This document shows, one piece after another, positions 16,628 through 25,003 of a stretch of DNA of 64,000 nt. Numbering within the stretch: the stretch's first letter is position 1; each line of letters starts with the position of its first letter. The DNA is taken from contig NZ_PJOM01000002.1 of assembly GCF_002900965.1 (NCBI RefSeq), positions 186,001 to 250,000 on the forward strand, in the 5' to 3' direction. The position numbers were made by a program, and so were the translations under genes. The notes beneath the pieces are model-generated. The model ran no database searches. It was not told the DNA's origin and worked only from the letters and a program-made list of their open reading frames with translations. Source of the stretch: Pseudotabrizicola formosa. GTDB lineage: Bacteria > Pseudomonadota > Alphaproteobacteria > Rhodobacterales > Rhodobacteraceae.

Positions 16628-17097
16628 CAGACGCCCGCTATGAAGACGGCGATGACTCCCCCCTGCGCCTGATCGCGGCAGAGGCCGAAGATCTGCCGGT
16701 GATGGCCGCCCTGCTGCAGGATGCGGTGTTTCCGATCACCGAGATGCGCTTTGATCCGAAGGCGCGCCGCTTTGCGTTGCTGGTCAACCGCTTCCGCTGG
16801 GAAGACCGCACGTCGGCAGAGGCCGCCAAGCGCCCCTATGAACGGGTCCGCAGCCTTCTGGTGGTGGAAGATGTGCTGCGCCTGCGCAGCTCTGGCATTG
16901 ACCGGACCGACAAGCACACCGTCCTGTCCCTCCTGACCCTGACCTTTGCTCCGGGGGCAGACGGCATGGGGACGCTGACCCTGACCCTGGCCGGTGATGG
17001 TGCGATTGCGATTGAGGTCGAGGCGGTGAACCTGCGGCTGGAGGATGTGACCCGCCCCTATGTCGCCCCGTCGGGAAAAATGCCCGATCACGGCTGA
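16624..17097 (+). CDS. DUF2948 family protein
   Basis: A 157-residue cytoplasmic protein of the DUF2948 family, function unknown. Features are [47 protein letters not shown], a conserved alternating strand/helix start, followed by [22 protein letters not shown] and a beta-rich second half with LTLTFAPG and [31 protein letters not shown]. No signal peptide or membrane segment is seen. It overlaps murA by four bases and is therefore translated from the same mRNA. The hairpin CTGCCCG-GTTTG-CGGGCAG (17110-17128) 12 bp after its stop may end the operon, although it has no T-run. Confidence 0.9.
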   Translation: MTDARYEDGDDSPLRLIAAEAEDLPVMAALLQDAVFPITEMRFDPKARRFALLVNRFRWEDRTSAEAAKRPYERVRSLLVVEDVLRLRSSGIDRTDKHTVLSLLTLTFAPGADGMGTLTLTLAGDGAIAIEVEAVNLRLEDVTRPYVAPSGKMPDHG

Positions 17098-17216
17098 GAG
17101 GGCCGCTTTCTGCCCGGTTTGCGGGCAGGCTGGGCCACAACACCCGTCAGATCTGCGCGCATGCCCCGCCCTTGGCACCCTTCGGCTTGGCAAAGCGGCG
17201 GATTGCCGCTAAGGCA

Positions 17217-17310
17217 GGGGCAGCGAACATGGAGCTGGGTGCAATTCCCGGCTGGCTCTTCCGGCCGCCGATCCGCCGGACCACGTCTTACAGACTGTGA
17301 CGACTGCCCC
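17217..17310 (+). ncRNA. Candidate structured leader RNA (four-helix junction) of the SulP gene
   Basis: A closing stem GGGGCAG (17217-17223)/CTGCCCC (17304-17310) encloses three helices. They are AGCTGGG/CCCGGCT with loop TGCAATT (17233-17253), CCGGC/GCCGG (17261-17279), and CGTC/GACG with an 11-base loop (17284-17302). An upstream hairpin AGCGGC/GCCGCT (17194-17210) can compete with CCGCC (17166-17170) pairing to GGCGG. The junction ends 45 bases before the SulP start codon. It has no match I can name among common riboswitches. A candidate alphaproteobacterial motif called sul1 has been reported near sulfate-transport genes, from memory and unchecked. Confidence 0.45.
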
Positions 17311-17354
17311 TTGTGACCAGGGCCGCACAGATCTGGAACGGAACCAAAAAACCT

Positions 17355-18845
17355 ATGATGTCTCTGAATGCATACCGCGATCAGTGGTTCGGCAACGTCA
17401 AGGCCGACCTGTTGTCGGGCCTTGTGGTGGCCCTTGCCCTGATCCCCGAGGCGATTGCCTTTTCCATTATCGCCGGCGTCGACCCCAAGGTCGGGCTTTA
17501 CGCCAGCTTTTCCATCGCCGTGCTGATCGCCTTTGTCGGTGGCCGCCCTGGCATGATCTCTGCCGCAACCGCCGCCACGGCGGTGCTGATGGTCACGCTG
17601 GTGCGCGATCACGGGCTGGAATACCTGCTGGCCGCCACCGTGCTGGCCGGAGTGCTGCAGATCGGCATGGGCCTTTTTAAACTGGGCTTTGTCATGCGCT
17701 ATGTGTCGAAATCGGTGATGACCGGTTTTGTCAACGCGCTGGCGATCCTGATCTTCATAGCGCAACTGCCCGAACTGGACCCGACCCGCGTCACCTGGCT
17801 GACCTATGCGCTGGTCGCTGCTGGCCTCGCCATCATCTACCTGTTTCCCTACATCACCAAGGCCGTGCCATCGCCGCTGGTCACCATCGTGGTGCTGACC
17901 GTGCTGGTCATTGTCTTTGGCTGGGACGTGCGCACCGTGGGCGATATGGGCGCGTTGCCCGATACGCTGCCGGTCTTTCTGATCCCGCAGATTCCGTTGA
18001 ATCTTGAAACTCTGCAGATCATCTTTCCTTACGCTCTGGCCGTCGCCGTGGTCGGCCTGCTGGAAAGCCTGATGACGCAGAACATCGTCGATGACCTGAC
18101 CGATACGAAATCGGACCGCAATCAGGAGTGCATCGGCCAGGGCATCGCCAACACCGCCACCGGCTTTATCGGCGGCATGGCGGGTTGCGCCATGATCGGC
18201 CAATCCATCATCAACGTGAAATCCGGCGGGCGCGGGCGGCTGTCCTGCTTTGCCGCCGGGGTGTTCCTCTTGTTCATGGTGGTGGTGCTGGGCGATCTGG
18301 TCAGCCAGATCCCGATGGCAGCCCTTGTGGCGATCATGATCATGGTCAGCATCGGGACCTTTTCATGGTCCTCGATCAAGGCGCTGCGCACCCACCCGAA
18401 ATCGTCCTCCATCGTCATGCTGGCGACCGTGGTGGCGGTGGTCTACACCCATAACCTTGCCATTGGCGTGCTGATCGGCGTTCTGCTGTCGGGCATCTTC
18501 TTTGCCGGCAAGATCTCGCAGCTGTTCCGCATCACCACCAGCATCACGCCGGATGGCCGGGTGCGCACCTACAAGGTGGAAGGTCAGATGTTCTATGCCT
18601 CGGTCGAGGATTTCATGAACGCCTTCGATTTCAAGGAAGCACTGGACCGCGTGATCATCGACGTGACCGACGCCCATATCTGGGACATCTCTTCGGTGCA
18701 GGCGCTGGACATGGCGGTGCTGAAATTCCGCCGTGATGGGGCCGAAGTCGAGATCATCGGCATGAACGAAGCATCGGAAACCATCGTCGACAAGCTTGCC
18801 ATCCATGACAAGCCAGGCGCGATGGACAAGCTGATGTCACATTGA
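17355..18845 (+). CDS. SulP family anion transporter with STAS domain
   Basis: A 496-residue SulP (SLC26) transporter. The N-terminal transporter domain has 10-14 membrane segments, opening [34 protein letters not shown], which is the family signature. The cytoplasmic C-terminal STAS domain (about 405-490) contains [26 protein letters not shown]. Bacterial members carry sulfate, bicarbonate or dicarboxylates; the exact anion is not readable. I chose the double ATG at 17355/17358; a GTG at 17313 is in frame but lies right at the edge of the leader helix. The next gene, 11 bp on, encodes a universal stress protein, so the two form an operon. The 215-bp leader contains the structured element at 17217-17310. 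Confidence 0.9.
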   Translation: MMSLNAYRDQWFGNVKADLLSGLVVALALIPEAIAFSIIAGVDPKVGLYASFSIAVLIAFVGGRPGMISAATAATAVLMVTLVRDHGLEYLLAATVLAGVLQIGMGLFKLGFVMRYVSKSVMTGFVNALAILIFIAQLPELDPTRVTWLTYALVAAGLAIIYLFPYITKAVPSPLVTIVVLTVLVIVFGWDVRTVGDMGALPDTLPVFLIPQIPLNLETLQIIFPYALAVAVVGLLESLMTQNIVDDLTDTKSDRNQECIGQGIANTATGFIGGMAGCAMIGQSIINVKSGGRGRLSCFAAGVFLLFMVVVLGDLVSQIPMAALVAIMIMVSIGTFSWSSIKALRTHPKSSSIVMLATVVAVVYTHNLAIGVLIGVLLSGIFFAGKISQLFRITTSITPDGRVRTYKVEGQMFYASVEDFMNAFDFKEALDRVIIDVTDAHIWDISSVQALDMAVLKFRRDGAEVEIIGMNEASETIVDKLAIHDKPGAMDKLMSH

Positions 18846-18856
18846 GGGAGGCGGAC

Positions 18857-19711
18857 ATGACACTCAAACTCATCGCTTTGGTCGACGGTTCGACCTATTC
18901 GGCTTCGGTCTGCGACCATGCCGCATGGATCGCGGGCCGCACCGGTGCTCCCGTGGAACTGCTGCACGTTCTGGGACGCAGGGAAGGCGGCGGCAAGCCA
19001 GATCTGTCCGGTGCCATCGCGCTGGGGGCCCGCACCGCCCTGATGGCGGAACTGGCCGAGCTGGATGCACAGCGGTCCAAACTGGTGGCACAGCGGGGCA
19101 GGGCGATCCTGGAGGATGCCCAGGCCATCCTCACCCGCGCCGGGGTGGCCGAAATCACCACCCGCCTGCGCCACGGCGACATTGTCGACACCGTGGCAGA
19201 GGTCGAGCACGACGCCAGCCTGATCCTGATCGGCAAACGCGGCGAGGCGGCCGATTTCGCCAAGGGCCATCTTGGATCGAACCTCGAACGCATCGTGCGC
19301 GCCAGCCACAAGCCGGTGGTTGTGGCCTCGCGCGCCTTCAAACCGGTGCAAAAGGCGCTGGTGGCCTATGATGGCGGTCTTTCGGCGCAAAAAGCGGTCG
19401 ATCACATCGCCGGCGCGCCGCTGTTCGCCGGTCTGTCGATCACGGTGGCCACAGTGGGCACCCCGTCCGATGCGGTGAAACAGGGGCTGGAGAGTGCAAA
19501 AGCCACCCTCCGCACCGCCGGCCTTGCCGCCGAGACCCGTATCGTCGAGGGCCAGCCCGAAAGCGCCTTGGGCAGGCTGGTCGAGGACGAGGGGTTCGAC
19601 ATGCTGGTGATGGGGGCTTACGGCCATTCGCGGATCCGCAGCCTGGTGATCGGCTCCACCACCACCGAAATGCTGCGCTCCTGCAAGGTGCCTGTCGTCT
19701 TGGTGCGATAA
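18857..19711 (+). CDS. Tandem universal stress protein (UspA, two domains)
   Basis: A 284-residue protein with two Usp domains (1-150 and 155-284). The second carries the complete ATP-binding motif GAYGHSRIRSLVIGSTTTEML (G-x2-G-x9-G-S/T). The first has the related GKRGEAADFAKGHLGSNLERI. Such tandem Usp proteins bind ATP and modulate stress survival or partner transporters. The ATG at 18857 follows GGGAGG (18846-18851); an upstream TTG at 18842 is less likely. Its location 11 bp behind a SulP transporter suggests regulation of, or co-function with, that transporter. The operon ends at a strong terminator (19745-19780). Confidence 0.93.
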   Translation: MTLKLIALVDGSTYSASVCDHAAWIAGRTGAPVELLHVLGRREGGGKPDLSGAIALGARTALMAELAELDAQRSKLVAQRGRAILEDAQAILTRAGVAEITTRLRHGDIVDTVAEVEHDASLILIGKRGEAADFAKGHLGSNLERIVRASHKPVVVASRAFKPVQKALVAYDGGLSAQKAVDHIAGAPLFAGLSITVATVGTPSDAVKQGLESAKATLRTAGLAAETRIVEGQPESALGRLVEDEGFDMLVMGAYGHSRIRSLVIGSTTTEMLRSCKVPVVLVR

Positions 19712-19744
19712 TCCTGCGCTATCCCCGTCCGGGGCCGATACAAC

Positions 19745-19780
19745 AAAGACCATTGGCCCCGCCAATGGTCTTTTTCTTTT
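19745..19780 (+). terminator. Strong terminator after the SulP-Usp operon
   Basis: AAAGACCATTGGC and GCCAATGGTCTTT form a perfect 13-bp stem with a CCC loop, followed by TTTTTCTTTT. It starts 34 bp after the usp stop. Confidence 0.93.
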
Positions 19781-19830
19781 TTGGGCGGGCTCCGCCGCTG
19801 TCATCAAACCTTCACTGGACCGTTCTGACC

Positions 19831-19858
19831 ATTTCCAATATTCCCGAATTATGGAAAT
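19831..19858. promoter_or_regulatory. Probable ArsR operator overlapping the arsRC start codon
   Basis: ATTTCCA (19831-19837) and TGGAAAT (19852-19858) form a perfect inverted repeat, with weaker symmetry inside (ATATTC/GAATTA). The right arm contains the first codons of arsRC, so a bound repressor would cover the start site. Placement is typical of ArsR self-repression. Confidence 0.6.
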
Positions 19859-20711
19859 GGATCGCGCCGCCCATGCCTTTGCCACCCTCGGTCATCCCGG
19901 TCGCCTCGCGGTGTTCCGGTTGCTGATGCGCTTTGCGCCCCGCGGCGTGCGCCCGACCGAGATTGCGCGCGCGCTTGATCTGCGCCCCAACACGCTGTCG
20001 CATCACCTTGCCGATCTCACCGCCTCCGGTCTGGCTTCGGTCGAACGCCGGGGCCGGTCGCTGTTCTATGCCGTGGATCTTGAGACGGCCGAGGGCCTGA
20101 TCGGCTACCTCGCCCTCGATGTCGGCCGCGGCCGCCCAGACCTTCTTGCCGCTCTCCTGTCCAAGCCCGAGGATATCATGCCCGTCACCGACACCGATTT
20201 TGACGTTCTGTTCATCTGCTCGGGCAATTCTGCCCGTTCGATCTTTGCCGAAGTGCTGTTGCGCGATCTGGGCCGCGGCAAGTTTCAGTCCTTTTCGGCC
20301 GGCACCCGCCCCAGTTCCGAACCCAACCCCTTCGCGCTCGAGGTGCTCAGGCGCAATGGCCATGATGTCTCCGACCTGCGCGCCAAGCACATCTCAGAGT
20401 TTCAGCAGCCCGGCTCCATCGTGATGGATTTTGTCTTTACCGTCTGTGACACGGCCGCAGCCGAGGAATGCCCGCCCTGGCCCGGCCAGCCGATCACGGG
20501 CCACTGGGGCCTGCCTGATCCCGCGCGCGCCACCGGCACCGATGCGGAAAAGGCGCTGGTCTTCGCCCAGACCTATGCCGCCCTGCGCCGCCGGATCGCC
20601 GCCTTTGTGGATCTGCCCTTCGACCAGCTGAACCGCCTGTCGCTGCAAAACCGGGTCGATGCCATCGACGCCGCCCATCAGGCCGCAGACCAAACCGCAC
20701 AGAAGGCCTGA
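19851..20711 (+). CDS. arsRC: Fused ArsR repressor and phosphatase-type arsenate reductase ArsC
   Basis: A 286-residue fusion. Residues 1-95 form an ArsR winged helix ([47 protein letters not shown]). Residues ~117-265 form a low-molecular-weight phosphatase-like ArsC with the P-loop [14 protein letters not shown] (CX5R). The [10 protein letters not shown] segment carries a candidate general-acid Asp. One polypeptide thus senses arsenic and reduces arsenate to arsenite. I see no obvious As(III)-binding CxC in the ArsR part, so the inducer site is unclear. It is first in the operon with GAPDH and ArsJ. Since ArsJ exports an arsenate adduct, the reductase gives the cell a second route. Confidence 0.92.
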   Translation: MEMDRAAHAFATLGHPGRLAVFRLLMRFAPRGVRPTEIARALDLRPNTLSHHLADLTASGLASVERRGRSLFYAVDLETAEGLIGYLALDVGRGRPDLLAALLSKPEDIMPVTDTDFDVLFICSGNSARSIFAEVLLRDLGRGKFQSFSAGTRPSSEPNPFALEVLRRNGHDVSDLRAKHISEFQQPGSIVMDFVFTVCDTAAAEECPPWPGQPITGHWGLPDPARATGTDAEKALVFAQTYAALRRRIAAFVDLPFDQLNRLSLQNRVDAIDAAHQAADQTAQKA

Positions 20712-20715
20712 ACCC

Positions 20716-21723
20716 ATGCCCCGCATCGCTCTCAACGGCCTTGGCCGCATCGGCAAGCTTGCCCTGCGCGATCTGATCGACACCGGGGCCGGTGGCGACA
20801 TCGTCCTGATCAACGACCCTGTGGGGGATGCAGAACAGCACGCCCTGCTGATGGAATTCGACTCGGTCCATGGCCGTTGGCGCACGCCCGTCGCCTTTGA
20901 ACCGGATGCGCTGGTGCTCAACGGCCAGCGCATCCGGCTGACCCATGAAAAATCGCTGGATGCCCTGCCGCTGGCAGACATGGGCATCGATCTGGTGATC
21001 GATTGCACCGGTGTCTTCAAGACCGCCGCCAAGATTGCCCTCTATTATGCGGCAGGGGTGAAAAAGGTTGTGGTCTCGGCCCCGGTCAAGGATGGCGGCG
21101 CGCTGAACCTTGTCTACGGCATCAATCACCATCTCTATGATGGCACCCAGACCCTGATCACCGCCGCCTCCTGCACCACCAACTGCCTGGCCCCCGTGGT
21201 CAAGGTGATCCACGAGACGCTTGGCATCAAGCACGGCTCGATCACCACAATCCATGATGTGACCAACACCCAGACCATCGTCGACCGCCCGGCCAAGGAC
21301 ATGCGCCGCGCCCGCTCGGCGCTTTTGAACCTGATCCCCACCACCACCGGGTCGGCCACCGCCATCACGCTGATCTACCCCGAGCTCAAGGGCCGCCTGA
21401 ACGGCCACGCCGTCCGCGTGCCCCTGCTCAACGGCTCGCTCACCGATTGCGTGTTCGAGGTGGAGCGTCCGACCAGTGCCGAAGAGGTCAACGCCCTCCT
21501 GAAGGCCGCCGCCGATGGCCCGCTCAAAGGCATCCTCGGCTACGAATCCCGCGCGCTGGTCTCGTCGGACTTCACCAATGACCGGCGTTCGTCGATCATC
21601 GACGCACAATCGACCATGGTCACCGGCGGCACCCAGGTGAAGATCTACGCCTGGTATGACAATGAATGGGGCTACGCCTGCCGCCTTGCCGATATCACCC
21701 GCATGGTCGCCACCTCCCTCTGA
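20716..21723 (+). CDS. gap: ars-operon glyceraldehyde-3-phosphate dehydrogenase
   Basis: A 335-residue type I GAPDH with N-terminal NAD fold ([18 protein letters not shown]), catalytic [14 protein letters not shown], and C-terminal [15 protein letters not shown]. Being next to arsJ, it most likely makes 1-arseno-3-phosphoglycerate from glyceraldehyde 3-phosphate and arsenate. ArsJ then exports the product, the known GAPDH-ArsJ detoxification pair. The ATG at 20716 starts five bases after the arsRC stop with AGAAGG upstream; the longer frame is not coding. Dual use in glycolysis cannot be excluded, but a housekeeping gap gene is expected elsewhere on the chromosome. Confidence 0.93.
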   Translation: MPRIALNGLGRIGKLALRDLIDTGAGGDIVLINDPVGDAEQHALLMEFDSVHGRWRTPVAFEPDALVLNGQRIRLTHEKSLDALPLADMGIDLVIDCTGVFKTAAKIALYYAAGVKKVVVSAPVKDGGALNLVYGINHHLYDGTQTLITAASCTTNCLAPVVKVIHETLGIKHGSITTIHDVTNTQTIVDRPAKDMRRARSALLNLIPTTTGSATAITLIYPELKGRLNGHAVRVPLLNGSLTDCVFEVERPTSAEEVNALLKAAADGPLKGILGYESRALVSSDFTNDRRSSIIDAQSTMVTGGTQVKIYAWYDNEWGYACRLADITRMVATSL

Positions 21724-21739
21724 GAGCCCGTCCTGCCCC

Positions 21740-21791
21740 CATTATCTGTTCATAAATATCCCGGGGGTCCGGGGGCTGGCCCCCGGTCCGA
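21740..21791. repeat. Intergenic GC-rich hairpin repeat, copy B (between gap and arsJ)
   Basis: CATTATCTGTTCATAAATAT, CCCGGGGGTCCGGGGG and a hairpin CCGGGGG-CTGG-CCCCCGG repeat the layout of copy A (5126-5185), with 19 of the first 20 bases identical. As in the bufferin operon it sits inside an operon, not at its end. Confidence 0.6.
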
Positions 21792-21810
21792 CACCTACCG
21801 AAAGCACCCC

Positions 21811-23058
21811 ATGTTCGCGATAAACCCCTTGCGCGCCTATGCCTCTGTCACGGCGGCCTATTGGGCCTTCATGCTGTCAGACGGGGCGCTGCGCATGCTG
21901 GTGCTCTTGCACTTCAACGCCCTTGGCTTCTCCCCGGTGCAGCTCGCCTGGCTGTTCCTGCTGTATGAAGTCGCAGGCATCGTGACCAACCTGTGTGCAG
22001 GCTGGCTCGCCGCGCGCTTTGGTCTGGCGGCCACGCTCTATGCCGGGCTGGCCTTGCAGATCGGGGCGCTTGTTGCCTTGGCGCAGCTTGATCCGTCATG
22101 GACAATTCCCGCCTCGGTGGCCTTTGTCATGGCGGTACAGGGCGTGTCGGGGGTGGCCAAGGATCTGGCCAAGATGTCGTCCAAATCTGCGGTCAAGCTG
22201 CTGGCCCCTGCCGCCGATGGTGGGCTGTTCCGCTGGGTGGCAGCGCTGACCGGGTCCAAGAACGCGGTCAAGGGTCTGGGCTTCTTTATCGGCGCCGCCC
22301 TTCTGGGCCTCGCCGGGTTTCAGGCGGCGGTCTGGGGCATGGCTTTGGTGCTGGCTGTCATCCTGATCGCGGTGGTGCTGTTCCTGCCCGCCGGTCTGCC
22401 GGGCCGGATGAAGGCGGCCGAAGGCTGGGGCGGCTGGCGGTCGAAAGACCCGCGCGTCAACCGGCTGTCTCTTGCCCGGCTGTTTTTGTTCGGCGCGCGG
22501 GATGTCTGGTTTGTCGTGGGCATCCCGGTCTATTTTCAGGCGGTGCTGTCAGATGGCACGGCAGAGGGGCGGCGCGAGGCGTTTTTTCTGGTCGGCGGTT
22601 TCATGGCGCTGTGGATCATCGCTTACGGCGCGGTGCAGGCCTTTGCGCCGCGCCTTCTGGGCGGCAAGGCGCAGTCCGAGGCGCAGACCACGCAAAAGGC
22701 GATCCTTTGGTCTGGCCTGCTGGTGCCCATCCCCTTTGCCCTCGCCGCGCTGGCCTATGCGGCGGGTGAGCCTGCCCCATGGCTCACCGCCACGCTGATC
22801 GCGGGGCTTTTGCTGTTCGGCTTTGTCTTTGCCATCAACTCCTCGGTCCATTCCTACCTGATCCTCGCTTTCGGGGCGGCAGAGCGGATCACACGGGATG
22901 TGGGGTTTTACTACATGGCCAATGCGGCGGGGCGGCTGACCGGCACCTTGCTGTCGGGGGTCAGCTATCAGCTTGGCGGGCTGCCCTTGTGCCTGGCCAC
23001 CGCCGGGATGATGGCGCTTGCCAGCTGGCTGGCCGCGCGCAGGCTCAGCCAGCCGTGA
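21811..23058 (+). CDS. arsJ: Organoarsenical efflux MFS transporter ArsJ
   Basis: A 415-residue major-facilitator protein with about 12 membrane segments that exports 1-arseno-3-phosphoglycerate. The family fingerprint is clear: the opening YASVTAAYWAFMLSDGALRMLVLLHF and the central cytoplasmic loop VQGVSGVAKDLAKMSSKSAVKLLAP with GSKNAVKGLGFFIGA. It follows gap in the same operon after an 87-bp gap filled by an intergenic repeat. The stop codon lies 14 bases inside the end of the converging PIG-L gene. With arsRC and gap it forms a complete arsenate-resistance unit that does not need an arsenite pump; none is seen in the window. Confidence 0.93.
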   Translation: MFAINPLRAYASVTAAYWAFMLSDGALRMLVLLHFNALGFSPVQLAWLFLLYEVAGIVTNLCAGWLAARFGLAATLYAGLALQIGALVALAQLDPSWTIPASVAFVMAVQGVSGVAKDLAKMSSKSAVKLLAPAADGGLFRWVAALTGSKNAVKGLGFFIGAALLGLAGFQAAVWGMALVLAVILIAVVLFLPAGLPGRMKAAEGWGGWRSKDPRVNRLSLARLFLFGARDVWFVVGIPVYFQAVLSDGTAEGRREAFFLVGGFMALWIIAYGAVQAFAPRLLGGKAQSEAQTTQKAILWSGLLVPIPFALAALAYAAGEPAPWLTATLIAGLLLFGFVFAINSSVHSYLILAFGAAERITRDVGFYYMANAAGRLTGTLLSGVSYQLGGLPLCLATAGMMALASWLAARRLSQP

Positions 23059-23731
23059 TGTCGCGCCGCCCCACAGGGCGCAGCGGCGGGGCAGGGGGCA
23101 GCAACGCCCGGATATCGGCAAAGGGAAAACGCGGCTCATAGCGAAACGCCTCGGCCCAGTGATCGGGGGGCGCATTGCACTCCCCCGCCCGGAACGCGGC
23201 CTGCCGGTTGGCCATCTGCACAAACCGCTCCGGGGACTGACTGGCATGCGCCCGGATCGCCGCCTCCTTCGCCGGCCAATACGGCGTTACCTCCACCCAA
23301 TGCGTCGGCTGAAATCCGGTGCCGTTCAACGTGTCCATCCACAGCACCGGCACCGAAAACCCTGCTGCCTGCGACGCAGCGGCAGACAAGGCCCGGTGGT
23401 CGGCGTGGTAATCATTCGGCGCATGGGTCAGCAGCAGATCAGGCTGCAGCTCTGCCACCAGATCGCGCACCGCGCCCTCCAGCCCGGCATCCGCCCGCAG
23501 CGCCCCATCGGCAAATCCCAAAAGCCGTGGCTCGCCCAGGGCTGCGAGCGCCGCCGTCGTTTCTGCCGCCCGGATCTTGCGCAAATTCCCGGCAGGCAAG
23601 GCCCCGCCCTTCGCGCCATCGCTCGCCACGGCCAGCACCAGCTCCGCCCCCATCGCCGCCCAGGCGCTCAGGGTGCCAAAGGCAAAGATCTCCAGATCGT
23701 CGGGATGCGCGCCGATGGCCAGAATGCGCAC
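23045..23731 (-). CDS. PIG-L (LmbE-like) N-acetylglucosaminyl deacetylase
   Basis: A 228-residue zinc-dependent deacetylase of the PIG-L/LmbE family. The metal site is visible as AIGAHPDDLEIFAFG (HPDD, residues 8-11) with a later HxxH-type motif in LLLTHAPNDYHADHRALS. Family members remove acetyl groups from GlcNAc-type sugars. The start is a GTG at 23731 preceded by GGAGG inside the end of the upstream glycosidase gene; the stop/start sequence is TGAGGTG. It is last in the LacI-controlled sugar operon, which suggests the imported glycoside carries an N-acetylated sugar or that its breakdown needs deacetylation. Its 3' end overlaps arsJ by 14 bp. Confidence 0.87.
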   Translation of the reverse strand: MRILAIGAHPDDLEIFAFGTLSAWAAMGAELVLAVASDGAKGGALPAGNLRKIRAAETTAALAALGEPRLLGFADGALRADAGLEGAVRDLVAELQPDLLLTHAPNDYHADHRALSAAASQAAGFSVPVLWMDTLNGTGFQPTHWVEVTPYWPAKEAAIRAHASQSPERFVQMANRQAAFRAGECNAPPDHWAEAFRYEPRFPFADIRALLPPAPPLRPVGRRDITAG

Positions 23732-23732
23732 C

Positions 23733-24992
23733 TCAGCCCTCCATCGCCAGAAATTCCAGCACCATCGCCGCCGTCCAGGTAAAGCGTCCGCCGCCCAGCG
23801 GTTCCCCGTCCAGCGGATCGTAATATTCGGCAAAGCCACTGCTGCGGATCAGATCAAGGCTGGATGCCGTGATCCTTGCGGCGGCATCCGCCTGTCCCGC
23901 CCGCGCCAGACCATCGGCGATCATGTAATTCACCACCAGCCAGACCGGCCCGCGCCAATAGCGCTTGGCATCGAAACGCGGGTCCGAGGGCGGGTGGCTG
24001 GCCACGCGGAACGGGGTGCCATGGCCCTCGATCGTGGCGGCAATCGCCGCGGCCCGGGCAGCCGGCACCGCGCAGAAGGCCGCCAGCAACCCGCCCACCG
24101 AGGCGCTGTCGATCAGCGCGCCTGTCACCCGGTCACGGCACAGATATTGCCCATGCGCCTCGGACCAGAGGCTTTCCATCGCCGCCAGCCCGCGCGCGGC
24201 ATAGGCGCGGTTCTCGGCGGCCAGATCCCCGTCGCCCAAGACCTCGGCCAGATCGGCCAGATCGGTGCAGGACCGGATCAGAATGGCATTGAACCCCGGG
24301 TCCACAACCTGAAACGGCGAGGCGTCATGCAGCCTTGCCGTGTCCCAGCCCAAGCCGCGGAAATGCTCCACCAGCCACAGATAGCGGTCGTATTGTGCCT
24401 GTGTCGGGCGATGCGCCGGATTGGCGTGCTGGGTGTCGCGGCGGGTATAGGGGGTGATCCCTTCGGTCGGCACCCGCTCGAATGCGGCGTCCCAGTCGAT
24501 GGAATTGTCACGCCCCGATTCCCACGGGTGGATGATCGCCACCAGCCCCTCACCCTTCGGGTCTCGCGTGGCATAAAACCACCGATGCCAGGCCCCGACC
24601 CGTGGCAACAGCGCCCGCGCCCGGTCCATCGCCGCCGCCCGGTCGCCGGCCCGGTCGAACAACCGGCGCAGCGCAAAGCCTGCCACCGCTGGCTGCGTAA
24701 TGCCGGAAGTGGGCACCGGGCGGCCGGTCGCCCAGACATCGGGGCCGGGGAAATAGCCGTCATCATGCTTGTGAAACACGATATGCGGCACCATCCCACA
24801 GGGCCATTGATGCGCGAACAGCGTGTCGATCTCGGTCCAGGCGCGGGCCTCGTCGAAATGGCGTTGCCCCAAAGCGGTCAGGCAGGAATCCCAGTTCCAC
24901 TGGAACGGGTAGAGCCCCTTGGTCGGGACGGTATAGGTGCCACGATCATTCTCGCGCAGGATTTCGATGGCGTTGTCGGTCAGCGTGGTCAT
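23733..24992 (-). CDS. MGH1-like/GH63-type glycoside hydrolase
   Basis: A 419-residue cytoplasmic (alpha/alpha)6-barrel glycosidase. Features seen are YPFQWNWDSCLTALGQRHFDEARAW near the start, CGMVPHIVF, IIHPWESGRDNSIDWD (likely catalytic acid region), NAILIRSCTDLADLAEVLG, and YWRGPVWLVVNYMIADGL with EYYDPLDGEPLGG toward the end. This layout belongs to the GH63/MGH1 group, which includes mannosylglycerate and glucosylglycerate hydrolases and alpha-glucosidases. I list the ATG at 24992; a GTG at 25007 overlapping the previous stop (GTGA) is equally possible and neither has a good ribosome-binding site. Encoded with a CUT1 importer, it probably cleaves the imported oligosaccharide or solute glycoside. 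Confidence 0.85.
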   Translation of the reverse strand: MTTLTDNAIEILRENDRGTYTVPTKGLYPFQWNWDSCLTALGQRHFDEARAWTEIDTLFAHQWPCGMVPHIVFHKHDDGYFPGPDVWATGRPVPTSGITQPAVAGFALRRLFDRAGDRAAAMDRARALLPRVGAWHRWFYATRDPKGEGLVAIIHPWESGRDNSIDWDAAFERVPTEGITPYTRRDTQHANPAHRPTQAQYDRYLWLVEHFRGLGWDTARLHDASPFQVVDPGFNAILIRSCTDLADLAEVLGDGDLAAENRAYAARGLAAMESLWSEAHGQYLCRDRVTGALIDSASVGGLLAAFCAVPAARAAAIAATIEGHGTPFRVASHPPSDPRFDAKRYWRGPVWLVVNYMIADGLARAGQADAAARITASSLDLIRSSGFAEYYDPLDGEPLGGGRFTWTAAMVLEFLAMEG

Positions 24993-25003
24993 GGGGGGTT
25001 CTT

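Noticed and set aside
17233-17260. tRNA, tmRNA or cobalamin riboswitch suggested by the arm AGCTGGG-TGCAATT-CCCGGCT
   Set aside because: The arm resembles a T-arm or the GGTG-AA-CC part of a cobalamin riboswitch, but no anticodon arm, acceptor stem, tag codons or B12 box (GCCAGGAGACCTGCC-like) is present around it.
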